DNA of 35,885 nt from Rugamonas violacea. Lineage in GTDB: Bacteria; Pseudomonadota; Gammaproteobacteria; Burkholderiales; Burkholderiaceae_D. A program made the translations under genes and the position numbers. The notes beneath the pieces were generated by a model that was not told the DNA's origin, made no database searches, and worked only from the letters and a program-made list of their open reading frames with translations. The stretch lies in assembly GCF_016461825.1 (NCBI RefSeq), contig NZ_JAEMNU010000004.1, positions 317-36,201 of the forward strand, given 5' to 3'. Position 1 is the stretch's first letter; every line of letters begins with the position of its first letter. Positions 1 through 10,299 of the stretch are shown here, piece after piece.

Positions 1-21
1 CCACCGATGGCGGAAACAAGT

Positions 22-146
22 AGCTGGTCTGTCGGTCTACGGGGATAAATCTGCTCATCCGGCCCTCTCGCAAATCAAATCGTCGTCGGCATCCATTTTA
101 CCGGCTCACCTCGCTTCTTTCTAGACGATAGTCCGACAGACTGCTA
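22..146. repeat. Long imperfect inverted repeat
   Basis: The left arm contains GTCTGTCGG at 27-35 and the right arm CCGACAGAC at 133-141. Both arms extend outward through TAGC with one base of difference, and inward imperfectly (TCTAC against ACTAT). Paired operators for a TetR-like regulator, or the ends of a small mobile remnant, would look like this; the sequence does not decide between them. Confidence 0.5.
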
Positions 147-219
147 GGCTGCGGCATCCTGATGAGCATTCAGCGCCAGTCGCGGCCGCAGCGGCGCGCC
201 TAGGGCAGGGCGCCGCCGG

Positions 220-242
220 CCGGGCGCCGCTGCGGCGCCCGG
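220..242 (-). terminator. GC-rich hairpin downstream of the MBL-fold gene
   Basis: CCGGGCGCCG (220-229) and CGGCGCCCGG (233-242) form a perfect 10-bp stem with a 3-base loop, 26 bp past the stop of the leftward hydrolase gene. There is no T-tract on either side, so it is at best a weak or Rho-assisted terminator, or an mRNA 3'-end stabiliser. Confidence 0.35.
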
Positions 243-268
243 ATGAATCCGCTGTTCAGCCGCGCCGG

Positions 269-1243
269 TCAGCGCATCTGGGTGTAGTTCACCGGCAGCC
301 ATTGGTAGGTTTTGCCGACGCTGCGCAAATGCCCCAGTCCAGGGAACTGTAGATGCGCAGCGCCCACCAGCGTGGCGTCCTTGGCGGCCAGGGTGAACGC
401 CTTGGCACGCGCCGCGGCGGCTGCTTTGGGCGCGCCATCAAAGACGATCGTCACGGCGGGATGGTTGAACTGCACCGCCGCGACGTGGATCAGGTCGCCC
501 ACCAGCAACAGTTTCTTCCCATCGCTTTCGATCAGATAGTTGGTGTGTCCGGCGGTATGGCCGTAGGCCGACGAGGACTTTATTCCCGGCAGTAATTCGG
601 TATCACCGGCGAACGGCAGGAATTTCCCGGCGGCGACGTAAGGATTGAGCGAGTTCATCGCTCCTTGGAAGAAGCCCTTGGCCGCCTCCGGCGCCTTGGC
701 CATGTTCTCCTGGCTCAGCCAGAATTCCGAATCTTGCCGATCGGCCCGTACCTTTGCGTTGGGAAAGGCCGGCACGCCATCGGCAAGCAGCCCGCCGACG
801 TGATCGGGGTGCAGATGGGTCAGATAGATTTCGTCGATTTGCGCGGGCTCGTAGCCGGACGCCTTCAGATTGGCGATCAGTTTGCCAAGCGTCGGCCCGA
901 ACAGGCCGGCCGCGCCCGTATCGACCAGCACCAGGGACTTGCCGGTGTTGATCAGGTAGGCGTTGACCGAGGTCTCCAGCGGCGCGGCGAGGAAGGCGGC
1001 CGCCAGCAGCCGCTTGGTCTTGCCCGGGGGCTCCATCAGCAACTGATCCACCGGCAAGTCCACCGTGCCATCGCTGAGCGCGGTGATTTCAAAGTTGCCC
1101 AGCATCAGACGGAAATAGCCGGGCGCGGAGACTTTCGCCATCGGCGCGGCGGCCAGCGCCGGCCCGCTGCCGCCGACGAACACGGCCATCGTCGTCGCCA
1201 GTGCGGCGGCGCGGGCGATCTTGCTCAGTGTGGGATGAAACAT
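269..1243 (-). CDS. Exported MBL-fold metallo-hydrolase
   Basis: A 324-residue metallo-beta-lactamase-fold hydrolase. The zinc-binding motif HLHPDH is at residues 143-148, with further metal-ligand candidates at GHTAGH and in the late GAAHLQFPG segment. The first ~33 residues (Lys-Ile-Ala-Arg, a hydrophobic stretch, then ALAAAP) look like a Sec signal peptide, which implies a periplasmic enzyme. I chose the ATG at 1243 because AGGAAA precedes it at proper spacing and it begins the signal peptide directly; an upstream in-frame start at 1318 would add 25 unlikely residues. Lactonases, arylsulfatases and other hydrolases share this fold, so the substrate is unknown. It is divergent from a LysR regulator, the usual arrangement when the regulator controls its neighbour. 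Confidence 0.85.
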   Translation of the reverse strand: MFHPTLSKIARAAALATTMAVFVGGSGPALAAAPMAKVSAPGYFRLMLGNFEITALSDGTVDLPVDQLLMEPPGKTKRLLAAAFLAAPLETSVNAYLINTGKSLVLVDTGAAGLFGPTLGKLIANLKASGYEPAQIDEIYLTHLHPDHVGGLLADGVPAFPNAKVRADRQDSEFWLSQENMAKAPEAAKGFFQGAMNSLNPYVAAGKFLPFAGDTELLPGIKSSSAYGHTAGHTNYLIESDGKKLLLVGDLIHVAAVQFNHPAVTIVFDGAPKAAAAARAKAFTLAAKDATLVGAAHLQFPGLGHLRSVGKTYQWLPVNYTQMR

Positions 1244-1289
1244 GGGTGTTTCCTTTCTGGCCCTGGGGCAAATGATTGTCGATGCGCAA

Positions 1290-1318
1290 ATTGTAGGTCT
1301 TTGCAAAAAGTGGCACAA
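1290..1318 (-). promoter_or_regulatory. Candidate promoter of the MBL-fold gene
   Basis: On the minus strand a TACAAT -10 hexamer (1295-1290) is preceded by TTGTGC (1318-1313) with a 17-bp spacer. The -10 fits well and the -35 only partly. That would be typical of a promoter activated by the divergent LysR protein. Confidence 0.4.
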
Positions 1319-1339
1319 TTAATCAGTTTGCAATTGATC

Positions 1340-1356
1340 TTTGCGTATTTCGCAAA
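1340..1356. promoter_or_regulatory. LysR-type operator palindrome
   Basis: TTTGCG-TATTT-CGCAAA is a perfect 6-bp inverted repeat. It contains the classical LysR T-N11-A box (TGCGTATTTCGCA, 1342-1354). It lies 14 bp before the lysR start codon and upstream of the divergent hydrolase promoter, so one site could serve autoregulation and activation. A related TTTGCAAAAAG half-site occurs at about 1299. Confidence 0.5.
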
Positions 1357-1370
1357 AAGAGAGGCTGAAG

Positions 1371-2336
1371 ATGTTGGATGGAATACGTATCTTCCTTGCC
1401 GTGGCGGAGGCAGCCAGTTTGTCGGCGGTGGCACGCGGCCGCAGCGTCGCCGTATCCTCGGTGTCGCGCAAGATCGATGCCCTGGAAAGAGAACTGGGCG
1501 TCAAACTATTGCATCGCAGCACCCGCCTGCTCATGCTGACGGATGCCGGTGAGCAGTTTTTGCCACGGGCCAGAGCCATCGTCGCGGAGCTCGACGACGC
1601 CAAGGATGCTTTTTCCGAATTGCATGCCGAGCCGAGAGGTCGCCTGACCGTCACCGCGCCTTCGTCGTTTGGACGCCGCCACATCGCGCCGGCCGTCCTG
1701 AGTTTTCTCAAGCAATACCCCTTGCTGGAGATCGACCTCCACCTCAGCGACGAGATGGTCGACCTGACGGCGCGGCGGGTGGACGTGGCGATCCGCATCG
1801 GCGTGTTGCCGGACAGTGATTTGATCGCCACCCGACTGGCGCCGATGCGGCGGCTGGCCTGTGCCAGCCCGGCCTATCTGGCCGCGCATGGCTGGCCGGC
1901 GTCGCCGCAGCAATTGTTGGAGCACAACTGCCTGAACGTGGCGACCCTGCCGGTGCCGACGGGCTGGTGGTGCTTCGCCGGCGTCAACGGCGACGCGGCA
2001 CTGCCGGTGCGCGGCAATTTGCGTTGCGACGATACGGAAACCCTATTGCAGGCCGCGCTGGCCGGCGCCGGCGTGGCGCATCTGGCCAGCTGGATGGTGA
2101 GCGGTCCGATCGCGGCGGGGCAGTTGCTGCCGCTGTTTCCCGACGCGCCGCAGAATTTGTCGGCGCCGCAATCGGAGATCCACGCGGTGCGCATGCCCGG
2201 CCGTTCGCATGCCGCCAAGGCGCAATTGTTCATCGCCCATTTGCGCGATGCCTTCGGCGCGCCGCCGTACTGGGAGCGGGCTAGTCGGCCGGCGCCTGCA
2301 GACGGCGCGCCGCCGTCAGGAAGTCGGCCGGCGTGA
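1371..2336 (+). CDS. LysR-family transcriptional regulator
   Basis: A 321-residue LysR regulator. Residues 1-60 hold the winged helix-turn-helix (RIFLAVAEAASLSAVARG, then SSVSRKIDALERELGVKLLHRSTR). The rest is the periplasmic-binding-like effector domain, with the typical ARRVDVAIRIG segment. The ATG at 1371 is chosen because an AGAGG ribosome site lies just upstream and the family N-terminus begins there; the TTG at 1341 would start inside the operator palindrome. Its last ~19 residues (Ala/Pro/Ser-rich) are read through the antisense of the 3' end of mnmH, so the ancestral stop was probably near 2280. The divergent MBL-fold hydrolase is the likely target. Confidence 0.9.
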   Translation: MLDGIRIFLAVAEAASLSAVARGRSVAVSSVSRKIDALERELGVKLLHRSTRLLMLTDAGEQFLPRARAIVAELDDAKDAFSELHAEPRGRLTVTAPSSFGRRHIAPAVLSFLKQYPLLEIDLHLSDEMVDLTARRVDVAIRIGVLPDSDLIATRLAPMRRLACASPAYLAAHGWPASPQQLLEHNCLNVATLPVPTGWWCFAGVNGDAALPVRGNLRCDDTETLLQAALAGAGVAHLASWMVSGPIAAGQLLPLFPDAPQNLSAPQSEIHAVRMPGRSHAAKAQLFIAHLRDAFGAPPYWERASRPAPADGAPPSGSRPA

Positions 2337-3342
2337 TGTCGTCCAGTTCCAGCGCGGTGCCCTGTTCGTACAGCGTGAAGTTGCGGTTGATCGAACGCAG
2401 ATAGGCCGGGTCGTAATGATCGGCCAGCAGCTCCTCGACCAGCTGCGCCATGGCGCCGGCGCTGGCCATCTGCTGCCAGCGGGCGATTTTTTCACGGCCG
2501 TGCAGCAGCGCCAGGCAGTCGAGCTGGGTGTTCAGGGCGGTGGCGTCCTGGGTGAAGTGGGCGTAATCCTCCATCAGCAGGCGCACGCGGTTGGCGCGCG
2601 ACAGCGTCAAGGCCACGCAGGGCGAGGCGCGCATGCTGTCCATCAGCGCCGCCGGCACGCGCAACTGGCCGACCTTTTTGCTTTCCGATTCGACGAACAC
2701 GGGCCGCGCCGGGTCGAAGCCGCGCAGCGCGTGCCAGATGCTGGTCTCGAAGGCCTTCTGGCTCGGTTGTGGCTGGCTGGGCAGGTCGCCCAGCACCGAG
2801 CCGCGATGGGCCGCCAGCCGTTCCAGGTCGAGCACCTGGGCGCCGTCGGCGTGCATCACTTCGAGCAGGCGGCTCTTGCCGCTGCCGGTGGTGCCGCAGA
2901 CGACGCGGAACGGCAGCGCCGGCGGCAGCTCCAGCGCGGCGGCGACGTGGTTGCGGAAGGCCTTGTAGCCGCCGTCGAGCTGCACCACCGGCCAGCCTAT
3001 CTTGGCCATGATGTGGGCCATCGAGCCGCTGCGGTTGCCGCCGCGCCAGCAGTAGACCAGCGGCTTCCACTCGCGCGGCTTGTCCAGCCACAGGGTTTCG
3101 ATATAGTGGCCGATGTTCTTTGCCACCAGGGCGGCGCCGATCTTCTTCGCCTCGAAGGCGTTGACCTGCTTGTACAGCGTGCCGACATGGATGCGCTGGG
3201 CGTCGTCGAGCACCGGGCAGTTGATGGCGCCGGGCAGATGGTCGAGGGCGAACTCGCCGGGGCTGCGGGCGTCGATGATGGTGTCGAACTGGTCCAGTTG
3301 CGGCAGGACTTCTTCAAAGCTGAGTAGTGCGGGATACTTCAT
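2281..3342 (-). CDS. mnmH: tRNA 2-selenouridine synthase MnmH (SelU)
   Basis: A 353-residue enzyme that replaces sulfur of 2-thiouridine by selenium at the wobble base (U34) of certain tRNAs, through a geranylated intermediate, using selenophosphate. The N-terminal rhodanese domain carries the active Cys98 in VYCWRGGNRSGS. A P-loop, GTTGSGKS (residues 150-157), follows; both are hallmarks of the family. The start at 3342 forms an ATGA overlap with the stop of the upstream esterase gene, which supports it over the in-frame ATG at 3375. The selenophosphate donor gene selD is not in the window. The 3' end overlaps the convergent lysR gene by 56 bp. Confidence 0.93.
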   Translation of the reverse strand: MKYPALLSFEEVLPQLDQFDTIIDARSPGEFALDHLPGAINCPVLDDAQRIHVGTLYKQVNAFEAKKIGAALVAKNIGHYIETLWLDKPREWKPLVYCWRGGNRSGSMAHIMAKIGWPVVQLDGGYKAFRNHVAAALELPPALPFRVVCGTTGSGKSRLLEVMHADGAQVLDLERLAAHRGSVLGDLPSQPQPSQKAFETSIWHALRGFDPARPVFVESESKKVGQLRVPAALMDSMRASPCVALTLSRANRVRLLMEDYAHFTQDATALNTQLDCLALLHGREKIARWQQMASAGAMAQLVEELLADHYDPAYLRSINRNFTLYEQGTALELDDITPADFLTAARRLQAPAD

Positions 3343-3989
3343 CGTGGTTTCAATAGCTTCTGCAGGGACGGCCATATGTTGGCGAGGATGATGGGGTGCG
3401 CTTCGGCCGTCGGGTGCAGGCGGTCGGGCTGGAACAACTGGGCCTTGTCGGCCACGCCTTCGAGCATGAAGGGCACCAGCGGCGCCTTCAGCTCCTTGCT
3501 CAGGCTGGAGTACATGGCGAAGAATTTGTCGGCGTAGTCGCGGCCGTAGTTGGGCGGCATGCGCATGCCGACCAGCAGCACGCTGGCCTTGGCCTGGTGG
3601 GCGGCGGCGGCCATGGCGCGCAGATTGGCCTCGGCGGCGGCCACCGGCAGGCCGCGCAGGCCGTCGTTGGCGCCCAGCTCGATCACCACCAGCGATGGAC
3701 GGTACTTGTCCAGCAGCGCCGGCAGGCGGCTGCGGCCGCCGCTGGTGGTCTCGCCGCTGATGCTGGCGTTGACGATGGCGGCGTCGATGTTGTCGCTCTT
3801 GAGGCGGCGCTCGGCCAGGGCGACCCAGCCGGCGCCACGGCTCAGGCCATATTCGGCCGACAGGCTGTCGCCCAGCACGAGGACGGTTTTTGGTGCAGAA
3901 TGGGCGCTTGCGGCGCCGGTCACCAATAGCAAGGCGGCCAGCGCCACCCGGCTCGTTACGAGTTTCATCAGTTTATTCAGCATAGTCAT
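3339..3989 (-). CDS. tesA: TesA-type GDSL/SGNH esterase (lysophospholipase/thioesterase I)
   Basis: A 216-residue SGNH hydrolase. The nucleophile block is VLVLGDSLSAEYG (Ser42); an Asn in IELGANDGL and the late DRLHP segment supply the other catalytic residues. The N-terminus (KLVTSRVALAALLLVTGAASAHS) is a signal peptide, so the enzyme is periplasmic like E. coli TesA, which hydrolyses acyl thioesters, lysophospholipids and esters. The start could be 3989, 3983 or 3966, with no clear ribosome site for any. The gene is divergent from a YbbA-like ABC ATPase with only 11 bp between, an arrangement shared with E. coli tesA/ybbA, and its stop overlaps the mnmH start. Confidence 0.9.
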   Translation of the reverse strand: MTMLNKLMKLVTSRVALAALLLVTGAASAHSAPKTVLVLGDSLSAEYGLSRGAGWVALAERRLKSDNIDAAIVNASISGETTSGGRSRLPALLDKYRPSLVVIELGANDGLRGLPVAAAEANLRAMAAAAHQAKASVLLVGMRMPPNYGRDYADKFFAMYSSLSKELKAPLVPFMLEGVADKAQLFQPDRLHPTAEAHPIILANIWPSLQKLLKPR

Positions 3990-4000
3990 CCATAATCAGC

Positions 4001-4765
4001 ATGCCCGAGTTCCCTCAAGCGACTTCCCGTTTCATTCCAGATTGCCCAGCGTTGGCGGGCGGCGTGGCCGCCAACGCCACCGCCGCTGCGCTGGCCACGC
4101 TCGCGCCGGCCATCGCCGTCAGCGGCTTGAGCAAGCGCGTCGCCGACGCCAGCGGCGAGCTGACGATCCTGCATCCGCTCGATTTTACAGTGCAACCGGC
4201 CGAGACGTTGGCAATTGTGGGCGCCTCGGGTTCGGGCAAGTCGACTTTGCTGGGCTTGCTGGCCGGCCTGGATACGCCCAGCAGCGGCAAGGTGGCGCTG
4301 GCCGGGGTCGACATCTTCGCCCTCGACGAGGACGGCCGCGCCGCGTTGCGCATGGCGCAGCTGGGCTTTGTGTTCCAGTCCTTCCAGCTGTTGGCCCATC
4401 TGACGGCGCTGGAGAACGTCATGCTGCCGCTGGAGTTGCGCGGCGACGCGCAGGCGCGCGCCCAGGCCGAGGCGATGCTGGGGCGGGTCGGGCTGGGCGC
4501 GCGGCTGGGCCACTATCCGAAGTATCTGTCGGGCGGCGAGCAGCAGCGCGTGGCGCTGGCGCGCGCCTTCGTCACGGCGCCGCCGCTGCTGTTCGCCGAC
4601 GAGCCGACCGGCAGCCTGGACGCGGCCACCGGCGAGGCGGTGATCCAGCTGATGTTTGAATTGAACCGCGAGCGCGCTTCGACCCTGGTGCTGGTGACGC
4701 ACGATCCGCACATCGCGGCGCGCTGCGGCCGCATCATCACGATCGCCGCCGGCCGCCTGGTCTGA
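4001..4765 (+). CDS. ybbA: ABC transporter ATPase, YbbA/LolD family
   Basis: A 254-residue ATPase of the MacB/LolD/YbbA group. Walker A is GASGSGKS (74-81), the signature is LSGGEQQRVALARA, and Walker B is LLFADEPTGSLD, followed by a switch His in LVTHD. The family normally works with a MacB-like permease on lipoproteins or lipids at the inner membrane. Here the expected permease partner (YbbP in E. coli) is absent: the next gene is convergent and unrelated. The first ~38 residues are an Ala-rich stretch outside the conserved domain, and no ribosome site precedes the ATG at 4001, so the true start may lie further in. The divergence from tesA supports the YbbA assignment. Confidence 0.88.
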   Translation: MPEFPQATSRFIPDCPALAGGVAANATAAALATLAPAIAVSGLSKRVADASGELTILHPLDFTVQPAETLAIVGASGSGKSTLLGLLAGLDTPSSGKVALAGVDIFALDEDGRAALRMAQLGFVFQSFQLLAHLTALENVMLPLELRGDAQARAQAEAMLGRVGLGARLGHYPKYLSGGEQQRVALARAFVTAPPLLFADEPTGSLDAATGEAVIQLMFELNRERASTLVLVTHDPHIAARCGRIITIAAGRLV

Positions 4766-4799
4766 GGCCGGCGCGCCGGACTGGCGCGCGCCGACGTGG

Positions 4800-6377
<1,578 letters not shown>

Positions 6378-6532
6378 AGGCTCTACGGCTGGTTGGTGGC
6401 GGGTCGCCCGACGACGTCTTAATGATAATACAAATATGCTATTGAAATAATTTGTCCGGCGGCGCTGTGCCGCCCGCGCAACGGCCGTCTCTAGCACTAC
6501 AATAGCAATTCATTCAACATGACGAGGTGTGC
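6378..6532. other. Divergent control region between nnr and the hydantoinase gene
   Basis: A 155-bp divergent intergenic region. It has an AT-rich patch (about 6420-6452) unusual for this sequence, a GGCGGC-GCTGT-GCCGCC hairpin (6458-6474) and a TACAAT -10-like hexamer at 6498-6503 facing the hydantoinase gene, with no good -35 at 17 bp. The ribosome site GACGAGG (6521-6527) sits 5 bases before the ATG at 6533. Confidence 0.4.
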
Positions 6533-9500
6533 ATGGATTGGCAATTCTGGATCGACCGGGGCGGTACCTTTACGGACATCGTGGCACGACTGCCGAACGG
6601 CAGCCTGCGGACCCATAAGCTATTGTCGGAAAATCCGGAACAGTACCGCGACGCCGCCATCGCCGGCATCCGCCACCTGATGGGCGTGGCCGCCAAGGCC
6701 GCCATCCCGGTCGAGCGCATCGAGGCGGTGAAGATGGGCACCACGGTGGCCACCAACGCCCTGCTCGAACGCAAGGGCGAGGCCACCGCGCTGGCCGTCA
6801 CGCGCGGCTTCCGCGACGCGCTGCGCATCGCCTACCAGAACCGGCCGCGCCTGTTCGACCGCCACATCGTGCTGCCCGAGCTGCTGTACCAACACGTCAT
6901 CGAGATCGACGAACGGGTCGGCGCCCACGGCGAGGTGGTCACGCCGCTGGCCGCCGACGCCGCCCGCGCCGCACTGCAGGCGGTCTACGACCAGGGCCTG
7001 CGCTCGCTGGCCATCGTCTTCATGCACGGCTACCGCTATCACGCCCACGAGGCCAAGGTGGCCGAGATGGCGCGCGAGATCGGCTTCACCCAGGTCTCCG
7101 TGTCGCACATGGTCAGCCCCTTGATGAAGCTGGTGGCGCGCGGCGACACCACCGTGGTCGACGCCTATCTGTCGCCGATCCTGCGGCGCTACGTCGAGCA
7201 GGTCGCCACCGAACTGCCCGGCGTGAACCTGCAGTTCATGCAGTCGAACGGCGGCCTGACCGACGCGCGCACCTTCCAGGGCAAGGACAGCATCCTCAGC
7301 GGCCCGGCCGGCGGCATCGTCGGCATGGTGCGCGCCAGCCGCCTGGCCGGCTTCGAGCGGGTCATCGGCTTCGACATGGGCGGCACCTCGACCGACGTGT
7401 CGCACTACTCGGGCGAGTTCGAGCGGGTCTTCGAAACCCAGGTGGCCGGCGTGCGCATGCGCGCGCCGATGATGAGCATCCACACCGTGGCCGCCGGCGG
7501 CGGCTCGATCCTGCACTTCGACGGCAGCCGCTACCGGGTCGGCCCGGACAGCGCCGGCGCCAACCCCGGCCCGGCCAGCTACCGTCGCGGCGGGCCGCTG
7601 GCGGTCACCGACTGCAACGTCATGCTGGGCAAAATCCAGCCGGCCCACTTCCCGCAGCTGTTCGGCGCCGACGGCCGCCAGGCGCTCGACGTGGCCACCG
7701 TGCGCCAACAGTTCGCCGCGCTGGCCGCCCGCATCGGCGTCGCCACCGGCCGGCACAGCAGCCCGGAGCAGGTGGCCGAGGGCTATATCGAGATCGCCGT
7801 GGGGAACATGGCCAACGCCATCAAGCAGATCTCCGTGCAGCGCGGCCACGACGTCACCGAATACACCCTCACCAGCTTCGGCGGCGCCGGCGGCCAGCAC
7901 GCCTGCCTGGTGGCCGACGCGTTGGGCATGAAGACCGTCTTCGTCCACTCGCTGGCCGGGGTGATGTCGGCCTACGGCATGGGCCTGGCCGACCAGAGCG
8001 CGATGCGCGAGGCGGCGGTGGAACTCAAGCTGGCCGGCGACATCGAGGCCGAACTGGCGGCGCGCCTGCACGCGCTCGGCCGCCAGGCGCGCGCCGAGCT
8101 GCAGCACCAGGGCGTGGCCGACGCGCGCATCAGCCTGATCGAGCGGGTCCATTTGCGCTACGAGGGCACCGACTCGGCGCTGATCGTGGCCCTGGGTTCG
8201 ATGGCGGCGATGCAGGCCCAGTTCGAGGCCGGCTATAAGAAACGCTTCTCCTTCCTGATGCCGGGCAAGGCCTTGATCGTCGAGGCGGTTTCGGTCGAGG
8301 CGCTGGGCAAGTCCGACGCGCCGGCCGAGACGGTGACGCCGGCGCCGCGCCGCCTGCGCGGCCTGGTGCCGCACGCGGTGGTGCCGATGTACTGCGCCGG
8401 CAAGTGGCGCGACACCAATCTGTACCAGCGCGGCGACACGCGCATCGGCGACATCGTCAAAGGTCCGGCGATCATCGCCGAGGCCAACGCCACCACCGTG
8501 GTGGAACCGGGCTGGCAGGCCGAGGTGACGCCGAACGACCACCTGGTGCTGACCCGCATCGAGGCGCTGCCGGCGCGGCGCGCCATCGGCACCACGGCCG
8601 ACCCGGTGATGCTGGAGATATTCAATAAACTGTTTATGTCGATCGCCGAGCAGATGGGCCTGCGCCTGCAGAACACCGCCTACTCGGTCAACATCAAGGA
8701 GCGGCTCGACTTCAGCTGCGCCATCTTCGACGCCGCCGGCAACCTGATCGCCAACGCGCCGCACATGCCGGTGCACCTGGGCTCGATGGGCGAGAGCATC
8801 AAGACGGTGATGCAGGCGAACGCCGGCCGGATGCGGCCGGGCGACGTCTACATGCTCAACGATCCCTACCACGGCGGCACCCATCTGCCCGACGTGACGG
8901 TGATCTCGCCGGTGTTCGACCAGGCCGGCGCCGCCATCCTGTTCTATGTCGGTTCGCGCGGCCACCACGCCGACATAGGCGGCACCACGCCCGGCTCGAT
9001 GCCGCCGGACTCGCGCAGCATCGTCGAAGAGGGTGTCCTGATCAACAACTTCAAGCTGGTCGACGGCGCCGCCGGCGGCCAACTGCGCGACGCCGAGGCG
9101 CGCGCGCTGCTGACCGGCGCCACCTACCCGGCGCGCAATCCGGACCAGAACATGGCCGACCTGCGCGCCCAGGTGGCGGCCAACCAGAAGGGCGTCGACG
9201 AGCTGCGCAAGATGGTCGCGCACTTCGGCCTCGACGTGGTGCAGGCTTACATGGGCCACGTGCAGGACAACGCCGAGGAGGCGGTGCGCCGTGTCATCGG
9301 CACCTTGGGCGATGGCAGTTACACCGTCCAGCTGGACAACGGCGCGCAGATCCAGGTGGCGGTGCGGGTCGACCGCGCCCAGCGCAGCGCCGAGATCGAC
9401 TTCAGCGGCACCTCGGCGCAATTGGAAAACAACTTCAACGCGCCGTCGGCGGTGTGCATGGCTGCGGTGCTGTATGTGTTCCGCACCCTGGTCGACGACG

Positions 9501-10138
9501 ACATTCCGCTCAACGCCGGCTGCCTGAAGCCGCTCAAGGTGCTGATTCCGCCGGGTTCGATGCTCAATCCGCACTATCCGGCCTCGGTCGTGTCGGGCAA
9601 TGTGGAAACCTCGACCTGCATCACCAACGCCTTGTACGGCGCGCTGGGCGTGATGGCGGCCTCGCAGGGGACGATGAACAATTTCACCTTCGGGAATGAG
9701 CGCTACCAGTACTACGAGACGATCAGCGGCGGCTCCGGCGCCGGGCCGGGCTTCGACGGCACCAGCGTGGTGCAAACGAATATGACCAACTCGCGCCTGA
9801 CCGATCCGGAGATCCTTGAGTTCCGCTTCCCGGTGCGCCTGGACAGCTACGAGATCCGCGCCGGTTCCGGCGGGGCGGGGCGCTGGCACGGTGGCGACGG
9901 CGGCGTGCGCAAGGTGCGCTTCCTCGAAGCGATGACGGCGGCGATCCTGTCGAACAACCGCATCCACGCGCCGTTCGGCATGGCCGGCGGCGAACCCGGC
10001 GCCACCGGACGCAACCTGGTGCAGCGCAGCGACGGCAGCGTCGAGGAGCTGGGCCACATCGGTAAGTGCGCGATGCAGGTGGACGATGTGTTCATCATCG
10101 AGACGCCGGGTGGTGGCGGCTACGGCGCGGCGGAGTAG
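6533..10138 (+). CDS. Fused hydantoinase/5-oxoprolinase (HyuA-HyuB)
   Basis: A 1201-residue ATP-dependent amidohydrolase with both halves in one chain, as in eukaryotic-type 5-oxoprolinase. The HyuA half (about 1-690) opens with [11 protein letters not shown] and has the second actin-fold phosphate motif [12 protein letters not shown] (~279) and FGGAGGQHA. The HyuB half starts near residue 691 ([10 protein letters not shown]) and includes [13 protein letters not shown] and the Gly-rich end [10 protein letters not shown]. It should open 5-oxoproline (to glutamate) or a related lactam or hydantoin in the cytoplasm using ATP; the substrate cannot be settled by reading. The ATG at 6533 is preferred over a GTG at 6527 because the GACGAGG ribosome site overlaps that GTG. 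It appears monocistronic. Confidence 0.92.
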   Translation: MDWQFWIDRGGTFTDIVARLPNGSLRTHKLLSENPEQYRDAAIAGIRHLMGVAAKAAIPVERIEAVKMGTTVATNALLERKGEATALAVTRGFRDALRIAYQNRPRLFDRHIVLPELLYQHVIEIDERVGAHGEVVTPLAADAARAALQAVYDQGLRSLAIVFMHGYRYHAHEAKVAEMAREIGFTQVSVSHMVSPLMKLVARGDTTVVDAYLSPILRRYVEQVATELPGVNLQFMQSNGGLTDARTFQGKDSILSGPAGGIVGMVRASRLAGFERVIGFDMGGTSTDVSHYSGEFERVFETQVAGVRMRAPMMSIHTVAAGGGSILHFDGSRYRVGPDSAGANPGPASYRRGGPLAVTDCNVMLGKIQPAHFPQLFGADGRQALDVATVRQQFAALAARIGVATGRHSSPEQVAEGYIEIAVGNMANAIKQISVQRGHDVTEYTLTSFGGAGGQHACLVADALGMKTVFVHSLAGVMSAYGMGLADQSAMREAAVELKLAGDIEAELAARLHALGRQARAELQHQGVADARISLIERVHLRYEGTDSALIVALGSMAAMQAQFEAGYKKRFSFLMPGKALIVEAVSVEALGKSDAPAETVTPAPRRLRGLVPHAVVPMYCAGKWRDTNLYQRGDTRIGDIVKGPAIIAEANATTVVEPGWQAEVTPNDHLVLTRIEALPARRAIGTTADPVMLEIFNKLFMSIAEQMGLRLQNTAYSVNIKERLDFSCAIFDAAGNLIANAPHMPVHLGSMGESIKTVMQANAGRMRPGDVYMLNDPYHGGTHLPDVTVISPVFDQAGAAILFYVGSRGHHADIGGTTPGSMPPDSRSIVEEGVLINNFKLVDGAAGGQLRDAEARALLTGATYPARNPDQNMADLRAQVAANQKGVDELRKMVAHFGLDVVQAYMGHVQDNAEEAVRRVIGTLGDGSYTVQLDNGAQIQVAVRVDRAQRSAEIDFSGTSAQLENNFNAPSAVCMAAVLYVFRTLVDDDIPLNAGCLKPLKVLIPPGSMLNPHYPASVVSGNVETSTCITNALYGALGVMAASQGTMNNFTFGNERYQYYETISGGSGAGPGFDGTSVVQTNMTNSRLTDPEILEFRFPVRLDSYEIRAGSGGAGRWHGGDGGVRKVRFLEAMTAAILSNNRIHAPFGMAGGEPGATGRNLVQRSDGSVEELGHIGKCAMQVDDVFIIETPGGGGYGAAE

Positions 10139-10201
10139 GGCGCGACGGCTGGCGCTGAGCTGAGGCGCCGCGCTGCCAACCGACCCCAGCGGCGTGAATC
10201 T

Positions 10202-10228
10202 AGGGTCGGACCCGCGGGGTCCGACCCT
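10202..10228. repeat. Perfect palindromic REP-like element
   Basis: AGGGTCGGACCC (10202-10213), a GCG loop, then GGGTCCGACCCT (10217-10228): a perfect 12-bp stem in the 161-bp gap between two convergent genes. There is no T-tract, so it is not a standard terminator. A GGGTCGGACCC-type palindrome between convergent genes fits a dispersed intergenic REP-like family, and it may also limit transcription from both sides. Confidence 0.6.
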
Positions 10229-10299
10229 GGCTCTGCGCCTTTGGGTGGTTTTTGCAGCCGGCACCTCGGATTCAGCGCCGCGCTGGCCGCGCGTGTCGC

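Larger units (their letters stand above)
1..268. other. Non-coding left end of window
   Basis: I find no convincing gene here. Two structures stand out. Two near-identical segments in opposite orientation (about 22-35 and 133-146, core GTCTGTCGG/CCGACAGAC) flank roughly 100 bp. A GC-rich hairpin (220-242) sits just beyond the stop codon of the leftward hydrolase gene. The segment may hold the control region of a gene that lies outside the window to the left. Confidence 0.6.

Noticed and set aside
10202..10228. Rho-independent terminator
   Set aside because: The stem is perfect but no T-tract follows on either strand, so I list it as a REP-like repeat.
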